Shown piece after piece: positions 1 to 5,173 of a stretch of 19,380 bases of DNA. The notes under the pieces were generated by a model. That model was not told the DNA's origin and did no database searches. It worked only from the letters and a program-made list of their open reading frames with translations. The stretch comes from XYD1-FULL-44-32 sp964355855 (lineage in GTDB: Bacteria; Patescibacteriota; Minisyncoccia; Phycocordibacterales; XYD1-FULL-46-19): the NCBI GenBank assembly GCA_964355855.1, contig CAYHFD010000016.1, positions 1 through 19,380 of the forward strand. Reading direction: 5' to 3'. Numbering within the stretch: position 1 is the stretch's first letter; every line of letters starts with the position of its first letter. The translations under genes were made by a program, and so were the position numbers.

Positions 1-17
1 TTTAGTATCTATCTCAT

Positions 18-46
18 ATTATATACCCATTCTCCTATTTTGTCAA
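18..46 (-). promoter_or_regulatory. Consensus sigma70-type promoter reading off the left edge
   Basis: On the minus strand TTGACA (41-46) is followed after exactly 17 nt by TATAAT (18-23), a perfect match to both consensus hexamers. Transcription would start near position 11 and leave the window to the left, so the gene it serves is not visible. It is the strongest promoter match in the window and would suit a highly expressed RNA or protein gene. Confidence 0.7.
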
Positions 47-91
47 GGGTAATAACCCAGTCAAAATACCCTTATTTTTAGCTCTATTTTA

Positions 92-126
92 CCAAAATGT
101 TAGACACCGAGTGTCTAACATTTTGG
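92..126. terminator. Perfect 16-bp hairpin, probable terminator of the coiled-coil gene
   Basis: Positions 92-107 and 111-126 are exact reverse complements around a 3-nt CGA loop. The hairpin lies just past the 3' end of the minus-strand gene at 150-488. The minus-strand flank is only mildly U-rich, so termination is inferred from position. Its inner core GACAC-CGA-GTGTC is shared, in opposite orientation, with the hairpin at 515-561. Confidence 0.55.
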
Positions 127-149
127 GGAAAGTTTATCTCTTTTATAGC

Positions 150-488
150 TTACCGACTCCTCCGCTCAAGCAAAATAACTCGTTTTTCCAGCCGGGCAAA
201 TTCTTGCCGGTCGATTTTCTGCTTCATTTCATTTCTAGTCTCTGCCAGATCAAGCAATATTTGTCCAATCATCTCAGTGTGACTCTTTAATATCTGGGAG
301 TGGTTATCTAGTATTTTGGAATGGTTGTCTAGTATTTTGGAATGGTTGTCTAATTTACGGTTCACATCCATCAAGCCCTCACCAAAAACCTTGAAGTGCG
401 AACGCAAATCTTCTAAAACAATAGTAAACTGGTCTTTTTTATCAGATTTTGCCTTGGACTTATTTAGTTTAGAGACTTTCTTCTTCAT
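150..488 (-). CDS. Small coiled-coil protein with tandem heptad repeats
   Basis: A 112-residue protein of unknown function. The N-terminus is very basic (MKKKVSKLNKSKAKSDKK). Residues about 35-75 carry a tandem seven-residue unit, LDNHSKI, repeated about three times and then decaying (LKSHTEM). At DNA level this is a 21-bp repeat at about 301-355. A seven-residue period with Leu/Ile spacing predicts a long parallel coiled coil, and the C-terminal third (LARLEKRVILLERRSR-type) continues it. No enzymatic motif is visible. Similar short heptad-repeat proteins are common in Patescibacteria genomes as hypotheticals (general knowledge). The ATG is preceded by an extended -10 (TG-T-TATACT, 496-504) 7 nt upstream and no Shine-Dalgarno sequence. 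The gene stands alone between two hairpins. A structural or oligomerising role is all that can be inferred. Confidence 0.7.
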   Translation of the reverse strand: MKKKVSKLNKSKAKSDKKDQFTIVLEDLRSHFKVFGEGLMDVNRKLDNHSKILDNHSKILDNHSQILKSHTEMIGQILLDLAETRNEMKQKIDRQEFARLEKRVILLERRSR

Positions 489-495
489 AATTTAG

Positions 496-504
496 AGTAT
501 AACA
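496..504 (-). promoter_or_regulatory. Extended -10 element close to the start codon
   Basis: The minus strand reads TG-T-TATACT and ends 7 nt before the ATG at 486-488. Transcription would therefore begin at or within a base or two of the start codon, predicting a leaderless mRNA for the coiled-coil gene. Confidence 0.45.
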
Positions 505-514
505 TTTGGTTCCT

Positions 515-561
515 AAAAGCCCAAAATATTGGACACTCGGTGTCCAATATTTTGGGCTTTT
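515..561. terminator. Perfect 22-bp hairpin terminator after the TrmH-type gene
   Basis: Positions 515-536 and 540-561 are exact reverse complements with a TCG loop, giving AAAAGCCC at the base. The 3' arm overlaps the stop codon (560-562) of the minus-strand methyltransferase gene, and the minus-strand arm ends in a run of T. It is therefore read as that gene's intrinsic terminator, though the A/T-flanked stem could work in both directions. Confidence 0.7.
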
Positions 562-1039
562 AAATTTTATTGTGTGCTATTTGAAACAAGGCCACCCCGG
601 CGGCCACGGACACATTTAAAGACTCCTTCTCCCCTTTCATGGGGATTTCGATAATAACATCACATTTATCAAGGTCAGACCTTGATAGCCCTGTGGTTTC
701 CTCACCCAAAATCAGCGCCCAGTCACCTTTTGGTTTTAGTTTTCGATAATCAACCGCTTGTACATCTTGTTCTAGCGCTATGATCTCCACCATTTCTTTT
801 TTTAGTTTTTTGATTAAAGGCGGTAAAGTTTTCTTGTACTCCCAAACCACCGCTTTTTCCGCCCCGAGGGCGGTTTTAGCGATTTGCCCACTCACCCGCC
901 CAAATTTATCGGCTGGACACGGTGTCACGCCAACGAGATAAATTTTAGACACCCCCACCGCATCAGCCGTCCGAAAAATCGCCCCCACATTGTAGGCCGA
1001 GCGGATACTATAGAGGATGAGGAAAGATTTCTTTAACAT
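560..1039 (-). CDS. TrmH/SpoU-family RNA methyltransferase
   Basis: A 159-residue SPOUT-class enzyme expected to use S-adenosylmethionine to 2'-O-methylate a tRNA or rRNA ribose. All three SpoU motifs are visible. Motif 1 is NVGAIFRTADAVGV (residues 17-30, with the catalytic Arg in FRTA). Motif 2 is LILGEETTGLS (about 109-119). Motif 3 is EIPMKGEKESLNVSVAAGVA (about 131-150), which forms part of the trefoil-knot cofactor site. The length fits a stand-alone catalytic domain (TrmL/TrmH-like) without an N-terminal substrate-binding domain. The RNA target cannot be told from sequence. tRNA-Gly lies just upstream on the same strand, but that need not reflect substrate. An extended -10 (TG-C-TAGGAT, 1046-1054) ends exactly 6 nt before the ATG and no Shine-Dalgarno sequence is present. 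Confidence 0.93.
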   Translation of the reverse strand: MLKKSFLILYSIRSAYNVGAIFRTADAVGVSKIYLVGVTPCPADKFGRVSGQIAKTALGAEKAVVWEYKKTLPPLIKKLKKEMVEIIALEQDVQAVDYRKLKPKGDWALILGEETTGLSRSDLDKCDVIIEIPMKGEKESLNVSVAAGVALFQIAHNKI

Positions 1040-1045
1040 AGAAAA

Positions 1046-1054
1046 ATCCTAGCA
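1046..1054 (-). promoter_or_regulatory. Extended -10 element of the methyltransferase gene
   Basis: The minus strand reads TG-C-TAGGAT with exactly 6 nt to the ATG, the geometry expected for leaderless transcription. No convincing -35 is needed for an extended -10 promoter. Confidence 0.45.
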
Positions 1055-1072
1055 AAAATAATGAAAAAATAA

Positions 1073-1100
1073 AAATCCGACTCTGTGTTGAGTCGGATTT
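1073..1100 (-). terminator. Intrinsic terminator after tRNA-Gly(TCC)
   Basis: An 11-bp perfect stem (1073-1083 with 1090-1100) around a 6-nt loop. On the minus strand it is followed by a T-rich run (TTTTTATTTTTTC). It lies about 10 nt past the 3' end of tRNA-Gly and upstream of the methyltransferase promoter. Confidence 0.75.
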
Positions 1101-1109
1101 CTATTTTTG

Positions 1110-1180
1110 TGCGGGTAGGGGGAATCGAACTCCCGTCTGCACATTGGAAGTGTGCCATTCTACCACTAAACTATACCCGC
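1110..1180 (-). tRNA. tRNA-Gly (anticodon TCC)
   Basis: A 71-nt cloverleaf on the minus strand. The acceptor GCGGGTA pairs fully with TACCCGC, with discriminator A. The anticodon arm GCACA-CTTCCAA-TGTGC gives anticodon TCC, which reads GGA and other GGN codons. CCA is not encoded (CAA follows). The T-stem has one A-C mismatch (GGGAG against CCCCC), where a close relative at 3562-3632 has A-T. A -10-like TG-C-TAGCAT lies about 10 nt upstream of the 5' end. This is the better of the two TCC-type genes because its acceptor stem is intact. Confidence 0.93.
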
Positions 1181-1252
1181 CTGCCTCGTTATGCTAGCAA
1201 AAAACCTACCCCACTTCAACAAAAAACCGAGAAACTACTGCCGACTAAATCT

Positions 1253-1382
1253 TTAGCTTGAAAAGATACTAAATGAAGCGAGTAAAATAATTAGGGTTGA
1301 AATAGTCGGCACCAGACACCAAGTGCACCGTTGAGTGTACGAAGAAGGATTGAACCAGGGCAAGTTTGATTAGCAGACCGCC
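1253..1382 (-). pseudogene. Truncated, frameshifted C-terminal remnant of a VKOR gene
   Basis: In the otherwise empty 1181-1402 interval the minus strand encodes CTWCLVPTISTLIILLAS and ends in TAA at 1253-1255. Omitting one base near 1328 joins it to LALVQSFFVHST in the neighbouring frame. The resulting 36 residues align without a gap to the last 36 residues of the intact VKOR gene at 3689-4102, with 18 identities by my count, including the CTWC active-site motif and the same stop position. Nothing upstream resembles the rest of the gene. Like the intact gene, it is followed about 70 nt later by a tRNA-Gly(TCC). It is read as a decayed paralogue. Confidence 0.75.
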
Positions 1383-1402
1383 GCTCTCCCAGCGGGCTGA
1401 AT

Positions 1403-2731
1403 TTATATTTTTCTATATAAATACCACAAGTGGATGACCAGAAAAGCAACTAGGCCAGCCCCGCTCGGGATAAGTGAAGTCAGAGGATTATCGGTAACAA
1501 ATTTAAAGACGAGACCAAAAATAAATACAATTGTCCCAACAAGTAAAAAGGTATTGATTTCCAATGTTGTCGTTTTTTCGTACAGTAGCGTTAAAACCAA
1601 AGCGGCCCCAACAACCGACACGAGGGAAATCAGGGCAAAAAATGATGCTAAAAAAGAAAATAAGTAGAGTGAAGCCAAGCCAGATACTACCACGCCCCCA
1701 AGCATCAGATAACGCACTTCCTGTACCGCCTTTTTAGTTGGTTCCGTTCGTTTCCGCGACAAAAGTGTGCCGAGGGCAAAAGCGCTCGAGTCCATCGTAC
1801 CCATAAAGGCGGCTACGAGAGAGACTGACAATAGAGATGCGAGCCAGGCAGGCAAGACTGGCAAAACACCGGCAACAAAAAGTGTTGACGGATCGCCATT
1901 GATACCGGCGAATCTGAAATTTATACCGAGGTAAGCAATAGCCCCGGCTACCGCGGCAAGCATCGTAAACGAATAAATCAGACCCTTTTTCAAAGCTTGA
2001 GAATCTTTGGCAGCAAAAACCCGCTGAAAGCTTTCGGGCTGGGCGGCCAGACTAAAAAACTGGAGCAAGGCGAGCCCGATCGCAAACCAAAATTGACTCG
2101 GATCAAAAGCCGTTGGTATTTTTTCCCAAGCAAAACTTACTGGAAAAGAAAAAATAACAAGAATTATCGGAAGCATTAATATACCCTGAAAAACATCCGT
2201 CGCCACCGATGCCTTGAAGCCACCAAGCCATAGATAAATACCGACAGTGCCCACTGTAAATAAAAGGGCAAGCTCCTGACTGATACCAAAAAGGGAGGAA
2301 AAAAGAGTGGTATTCACGGATATCTGCAAAGTGAGAAAGAGGACCAGCCCGAGGCAGAATATGACATTGGTCAGATGTTTCGAAAATTGGCCGTAACGAA
2401 GTCCGAAGTAATCACCTATCGAAAATAAATTATGCTGACCCTGCAAAGATAGGAGTTCTTTTTTGTAAAAAAGGTACAGGGCCCCAAAAGCTGCCCCAGC
2501 ACCAATAAAAGCAAAGAGGTACCAAAAGCCATATAAGAAAGAAAACGTCACCCCCAGGACAAAATTATAGCCCGTAAGCAGTGAGGCAAAAGTCGTCCAG
2601 GCCGATTGGCTGGCCGTGAGTGTTTTACCACTATTTAAAAATTCTTCGGCCGTTTGCCTCCTTGTGGCTCGCCAGGTAATTAAGCCTAGAACCAAAGCAT
2701 AAGCCGCAAAATAAATGTAGGTTATGATCAT
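1403..2731 (-). CDS. Sodium:solute symporter (SSS) family transporter
   Basis: A 442-residue polytopic membrane protein with about 12-13 hydrophobic segments spread over the whole length. The N-terminal pattern (TM1 followed by RRQTAEEFLNSGKTL, then a Ser/Thr/Gly-rich TM2) and the TM8-region motif MGTMDSSAFALGTLLSRKR (about residues 309-327, corresponding to the SSS xSSxDS sodium-site region) are characteristic of the SSS/SLC5 fold. The protein would couple uptake of an organic solute to a sodium gradient at the cytoplasmic membrane; the substrate cannot be read from sequence. It is slightly shorter than typical 480-530-residue members, mostly at the C-terminus, but appears complete. It is transcribed divergently from the HTH protein at 2856, a candidate regulator. 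An extended -10 (TG-C-TAGAAT, 2738-2746) lies exactly 6 nt before the ATG. Confidence 0.85.
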   Translation of the reverse strand: MIITYIYFAAYALVLGLITWRATRRQTAEEFLNSGKTLTASQSAWTTFASLLTGYNFVLGVTFSFLYGFWYLFAFIGAGAAFGALYLFYKKELLSLQGQHNLFSIGDYFGLRYGQFSKHLTNVIFCLGLVLFLTLQISVNTTLFSSLFGISQELALLFTVGTVGIYLWLGGFKASVATDVFQGILMLPIILVIFSFPVSFAWEKIPTAFDPSQFWFAIGLALLQFFSLAAQPESFQRVFAAKDSQALKKGLIYSFTMLAAVAGAIAYLGINFRFAGINGDPSTLFVAGVLPVLPAWLASLLSVSLVAAFMGTMDSSAFALGTLLSRKRTEPTKKAVQEVRYLMLGGVVVSGLASLYLFSFLASFFALISLVSVVGAALVLTLLYEKTTTLEINTFLLVGTIVFIFGLVFKFVTDNPLTSLIPSGAGLVAFLVIHLWYLYRKI

Positions 2732-2737
2732 CTGTTG

Positions 2738-2746
2738 ATTCTAGCA
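2738..2746 (-). promoter_or_regulatory. Extended -10 of the symporter gene
   Basis: TG-C-TAGAAT on the minus strand, 6 nt before the ATG at 2729-2731. It predicts a leaderless transcript. Confidence 0.5.
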
Positions 2747-2821
2747 AACTGATTCGATATATCTGACGTTAAATTTTCATTATGTTTATGTATTGTATTT
2801 TAAGGTTAAAAACAACATTCA

Positions 2822-2849
2822 TTGACAAAAAAGTTGGCAATAATATCAT
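2822..2849 (+). promoter_or_regulatory. Promoter of the winged-helix regulator gene
   Basis: TTGACA (2822-2827, perfect -35), 16-nt spacer, TATCAT (2844-2849, 5/6). The -10 ends 6 nt before the ATG at 2856, so the first transcribed base should be the A of the start codon or very near it. The 124-bp divergent spacer between the symporter and this gene would hold both promoters and any operator. Confidence 0.6.
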
Positions 2850-2855
2850 AAGGCA

Positions 2856-3560
2856 ATGATTACTTTCGATATTTTGGATAGAAAAATAATGTCGGCCTTA
2901 CACTTCACTCCCCTGCATTCTTCGGCCCTGTCCAGGAAAATTGGCGAAAGCCGGACAACAATTGTTTATCGTTTGAAACGCCTGTCCCAACATGGCTACA
3001 CCAAAAAGACTATCGTCGGCCGAAAATCCGTTTGGACTATCGTCGAAAGAAAATTGGGGTCAAAAAGCCATATTCAGATATTCAAAGGCACGGAAATGAT
3101 GACCGGTTACCGCCAACTTTTTAACCTGGCACCTAGAACAATTCTTCTGTGTGCTCAAGGAGCGGGGGCCGTGCGGGGCCAATTTAGAAATCTACCCGCG
3201 CCATTTATTATGAACGCCCACCGAGTATTTAAGAGAAAAAAAATAACATTAAAAGGGCTCACCAATGTTACCGCCCTGAAAGAATTCCGGCATGTCGGAC
3301 AAACTTTACTGAAGTCGCACCTCGGCCGCAGCCTTGGCGTAAAAATATTCAACGACCATCACCTCCTTCAGAACAGTGAGCTAATGTCAGCACCCGATTT
3401 TTTATTTATCGGCAACCCGGTAAAAAAGCGAGTGGTAATTTTAAAAGATAAGGATATTACGGGGTTGATTTATGAAATTTTGAGTCTTCTTTTTGAGCTA
3501 ATGGAAAAAGGCCCCAATTTTGACCTTAATACTTACCTCAAGAAAACACACATAAACTAG
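2856..3560 (+). CDS. Winged helix-turn-helix protein, putative transcription regulator
   Basis: A 234-residue protein. Residues 1-65 look like a winged HTH: helix LDRKIMSALHF, helix SSALSRKIG, recognition helix RTTIVYRLKRLSQHGYTKK (about 33-51), then a short wing with KSVWTIVERK. This resembles TrmB/ArsR/Lrp-type DNA-binding domains. The remaining 170 residues are not recognised; they are basic and mixed alpha/beta in appearance, with no metal or catalytic motif I can identify. It is divergent from the SSS symporter, so control of that transporter is a reasonable but unproven inference. The start is supported by a TTGACA/TATCAT promoter placed for leaderless expression. The stop codon nearly abuts the 3' end of the degenerate tRNA-Gly gene on the opposite strand. 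Confidence 0.8.
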   Translation: MITFDILDRKIMSALHFTPLHSSALSRKIGESRTTIVYRLKRLSQHGYTKKTIVGRKSVWTIVERKLGSKSHIQIFKGTEMMTGYRQLFNLAPRTILLCAQGAGAVRGQFRNLPAPFIMNAHRVFKRKKITLKGLTNVTALKEFRHVGQTLLKSHLGRSLGVKIFNDHHLLQNSELMSAPDFLFIGNPVKKRVVILKDKDITGLIYEILSLLFELMEKGPNFDLNTYLKKTHIN

Positions 3561-3561
3561 T

Positions 3562-3632
3562 GTGGGGATGGGAGAATCGAACTCCTGTCTGCACATTGGA
3601 AGTGTGCCATTCTACCACCAAACTATACTCGC
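3562..3632 (-). tRNA. tRNA-Gly(TCC)-like gene with broken acceptor stem, probable pseudo-tRNA
   Basis: The D-arm, the anticodon arm (GCACA-CTTCCAA-TGTGC, anticodon TCC) and the T-arm (GGAG-TTCGATT-CTCC) are nearly the same as in the tRNA-Gly at 1110-1180. The 5' acceptor strand GCGAGTA would need TACTCGC at the 3' end, but the sequence there is ATCCCCA. At best four of seven pairs form, and only with a one-base shift. No CCA is encoded. An automated scan may still report it as tRNA-Gly. I think it is decaying, possibly from fusion with the 3' end of the neighbouring convergent gene. Confidence 0.7.
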
Positions 3633-3688
3633 ATTTGAAATCACATATTCATTTTCAATGAGAATGCTAACATCCCTAGAACCATTTG

Positions 3689-4102
3689 CTAGAGGCTAAT
3701 AATCCCCAAAGTTGCCAGAAAAATAATAATCGCGGCAATAGTGGGTACCAGACACCAAGTACAAGTGTGTTTTAAAATTTTAATTTGAATATATATTAAA
3801 TACAAACTATAACCAGTGGCAATTAAAGTAATTAATAAAATAAGAATACTAACCCACGGTGCCCCGGCTGTAATAATACCAACAACCGACAAAAGTAAAG
3901 TTAAACCAAAATAAGCAAAACCCAATTTATCATTAGGAATATTAAAAAATGAATTATAACGACTGAAAATAATCGAATCACAATCGGAACCAATAACACA
4001 TTCGACATTTTTTCCATGTTCACGGTGACGATAGATATAGACAGAAGAAACAAAACCAATAACCGCTACCACCAGAATAAGCAGAAGAAAAATAATGGGC
4101 AT
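3689..4102 (-). CDS. Vitamin K epoxide reductase (VKOR) family membrane protein
   Basis: A 137-residue membrane protein with about four transmembrane helices. Bacterial VKOR homologues reoxidise a DsbA-like thiol oxidase and pass electrons to quinone, promoting disulfide formation outside the membrane. The required cysteines are present: the redox pair CTWC (C114, C117) at the start of the last helix, and the loop pair C35 and C41 in ECVIGSDCDSII, followed by the family-like FNIP.DKLG.AYFG stretch. It is single-domain, without the fused thioredoxin domain seen in many bacterial homologues, and no DsbA partner is in the window. The promoter is an extended -10 (TG-A-TATTAT) 6 nt before the ATG. 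A degenerate tRNA-Gly follows it; a decayed paralogue lies at 1253-1382. Confidence 0.88.
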   Translation of the reverse strand: MPIIFLLLILVVAVIGFVSSVYIYRHREHGKNVECVIGSDCDSIIFSRYNSFFNIPNDKLGFAYFGLTLLLSVVGIITAGAPWVSILILLITLIATGYSLYLIYIQIKILKHTCTWCLVPTIAAIIIFLATLGIISL

Positions 4103-4108
4103 TGTTTA

Positions 4109-4136
4109 ATAATATCATAGTCAGACAACCGGTCTA
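4109..4136 (-). promoter_or_regulatory. Promoter of the VKOR gene
   Basis: On the minus strand TG-A-TATTAT (4109-4117) with a weak -35 (TAGACC, 4131-4136, 16-nt spacer). The -10 ends exactly 6 nt before the ATG at 4100-4102, so a leaderless mRNA is predicted. Confidence 0.5.
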
Positions 4137-4148
4137 CCCATATACCAT

Positions 4149-4176
4149 TTGACCTATTTTGTAGACCAGTTACTAT
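4149..4176 (+). promoter_or_regulatory. Candidate promoter of the 97-codon gene
   Basis: TTGACC (4149-4154), 16-nt spacer, TACTAT (4171-4176). This would start transcription near 4183 and give a leader of about 55 nt, unlike the leaderless arrangement elsewhere in the window. Confidence 0.4.
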
Positions 4177-4224
4177 TAAAGTAGTACCCGGTCTCCACAC
4201 AAACATGTCCCCTACCGTCCAGGA

Positions 4225-4234
4225 AAGGAGGTGA
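4225..4234 (+). promoter_or_regulatory. Perfect Shine-Dalgarno sequence
   Basis: AAGGAGGTGA is a 10-nt match to the anti-SD tail of 16S rRNA. The GGAGG core ends 8 nt before the ATG at 4240. It settles the start: the GTG at 4231 lies inside the SD and is not used. It is the only strong SD in front of a protein gene in this window. Confidence 0.8.
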
Positions 4235-4239
4235 GACAA

Positions 4240-4533
4240 ATGCAGTTTTCCGTGCCTATTCCGCAACAGATACATCAAGTGGTCGTCAAAAGGATGCGTC
4301 CTTTTCATGTTAGGCAGGAAACCAGGAGAAATGTCGAGGATGGAGTGACTATCACCACAGTCACATATGTTTTTGATAATTATCCGCGCCTGCCGGTTGA
4401 CGAGCACAAACTGGTTGTGAAGTTTGTCGGCAACAAAAATCCCGACTTTGTAGCCAAGGGAAAGTTTAAAACGTGCGTCAGCAATCTGATGCATCTCATC
4501 CAGCAAAAGCAAACCAGCCGTGGAAGGAACTAG
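4240..4533 (+). CDS. Small hypothetical protein (97 aa) with a strong RBS
   Basis: A 97-residue soluble protein beginning MQFSVPIPQQIHQVVVKRMR. It is basic overall and rich in Val, Arg and Lys, with no membrane segment, signal peptide or motif I recognise. Alternating hydrophobic stretches (VTITTVTYVF, HKLVVKFVG) suggest a small beta-rich fold, with a helical C-terminus (VSNLMHLIQQKQ). The start is fixed by the perfect SD at 4225-4234. The gene has its own promoter candidate and its own intrinsic terminator, so it is a free-standing unit. Its codon choice looks more GC-rich than that of the AT-rich genes nearby, which together with the unusual SD hints at a different origin. A long ORF on the opposite strand (4066-4572) is a shadow and lacks any start signal. 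Confidence 0.65.
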   Translation: MQFSVPIPQQIHQVVVKRMRPFHVRQETRRNVEDGVTITTVTYVFDNYPRLPVDEHKLVVKFVGNKNPDFVAKGKFKTCVSNLMHLIQQKQTSRGRN

Positions 4534-4563
4534 CCATGAAGATGTGGGGGAATTTAGACAAAC

Positions 4564-4607
4564 CCCGGCCACGCTACATACACCACTGTCGCGTCGCCGG
4601 GTTTTTT
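4564..4607 (+). terminator. Intrinsic terminator of the 97-codon gene
   Basis: CCCGGC (4564-4569) pairs with GCCGGG (4596-4601). After a C-C mismatch, ACGC pairs with GCGT inside. The stem is followed directly by TTTTTT. Confidence 0.7.
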
Positions 4608-4624
4608 AAATGTAAAAAAATTAA

Positions 4625-4662
4625 CCAAAAGAAAAACCACCCTAGGGTGGTTTTTCTTTTGG
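4625..4662 (-). terminator. Palindromic terminator of the RRM gene, probably bidirectional
   Basis: Positions 4625-4642 and 4645-4662 are exact reverse complements, giving an 18-bp arm length with CCCTAGGG at the centre. On the minus strand the hairpin lies about 19 nt past the RRM stop and is followed by a T-rich run. It could also back up the plus-strand terminator. Confidence 0.75.
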
Positions 4663-4680
4663 AATAATCTTTAAAAAAGA

Positions 4681-4947
4681 TTAACGGCGAGGACGCTCTT
4701 CTCTTGGACGAGCTTCATTGACAGTCAAGTTGCGACCGCCAAAGTCTTTGCCATTCCACATGTCGATTGCTTTATCAGCATCGGCATCGCTTTCGAACTC
4801 AACGAAACCAAAACCCTTTGAGCGTCCTGTCATCCGATCCATAATTATGGATGCATCTGACACAACACCAGCCTGGGAGAAAATTTCTTTTAGTTCATTG
4901 TCGGTAGTCGAGTAAGGTAGACCACCAACATACAATTTCTTAGCCAT
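4681..4947 (-). CDS. RNA-binding protein with a single RRM domain
   Basis: An 88-residue protein that is almost entirely one RNA recognition motif. RNP2 is LYVGGL (residues 5-10). RNP1 is KGFGFVEF (44-51), with the aromatic residues that stack on RNA bases. The beta-alpha-beta-beta-alpha-beta order is complete, and the protein ends in an Arg-rich tail (EARPREERPRR) that can add non-specific RNA affinity. It resembles the small bacterial RRM proteins best known from cyanobacteria, where some are cold-induced (family knowledge); the role here is not shown. A close -10 (TAGTAT, 4954-4959) lies 6 nt before the ATG, and a much stronger promoter about 110 nt upstream would add a long leader, so it may have two transcripts. 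No SD is visible. Confidence 0.93.
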   Translation of the reverse strand: MAKKLYVGGLPYSTTDNELKEIFSQAGVVSDASIIMDRMTGRSKGFGFVEFESDADADKAIDMWNGKDFGGRNLTVNEARPREERPRR

Positions 4948-5094
4948 GTGTGAATACTAGATTCTAATAACCGGCGAAGTAACGACCTCTCATACTGGTC
5001 TCTCTTTTGCCGTTGGTATCGCACACATGGAGAGAATACATTTTGAGGAAACTACGCACGGTGCCAGTATAGCAAAAATATACAGAAAAGTCAA
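4948..5094 (-). promoter_or_regulatory. Promoter region and possible long 5' leader of the RRM gene
   Basis: On the minus strand TTGACT (5089-5094), exactly 17 nt, then TATACT (5066-5071) preceded by TG-C: a strong extended promoter. Start would be near 5059, leaving about 111 nt of leader before the ATG. The leader contains imperfect inverted and direct repeats around GAGAGACC/GAGAGGTC. A second -10, TAGTAT at 4954-4959, would give a leaderless form. From 5095 to 5173 I see no feature. Confidence 0.55.
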
Positions 5095-5173
5095 ACAAAG
5101 CTAAATTATACCTGTATTGACCTAATATTACCAAAAGAAGACAAAGGGTGTTTTGGGAGTTTTTGTGAAAATG

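Noticed and set aside
301..355. Short direct repeats as a possible CRISPR array
   Set aside because: The units are contiguous 21-mers with no spacers and encode heptads in frame; no cas gene is present anywhere in the window.
1330..1402. tRNA-like string on the minus strand (GCTGGGAGAGC ... TCTGCTAATC ... GGTTCAATCC)
   Set aside because: It looks like D-arm, anticodon and T-arm pieces, but the anticodon and T stems do not pair and there is no acceptor stem; part of it fits the VKOR remnant in frame.
4066..4572. 168-codon ORF on the minus strand opposite the 97-codon gene
   Set aside because: It overlaps the intact VKOR start and runs antisense to a gene with a perfect SD, promoter and terminator; it has no start signal of its own and no recognisable motif.
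4536..4667. Short plus-strand ORF after the 97-codon gene
   Set aside because: It reads straight through two terminator hairpins; the coding appearance comes from the palindromes.
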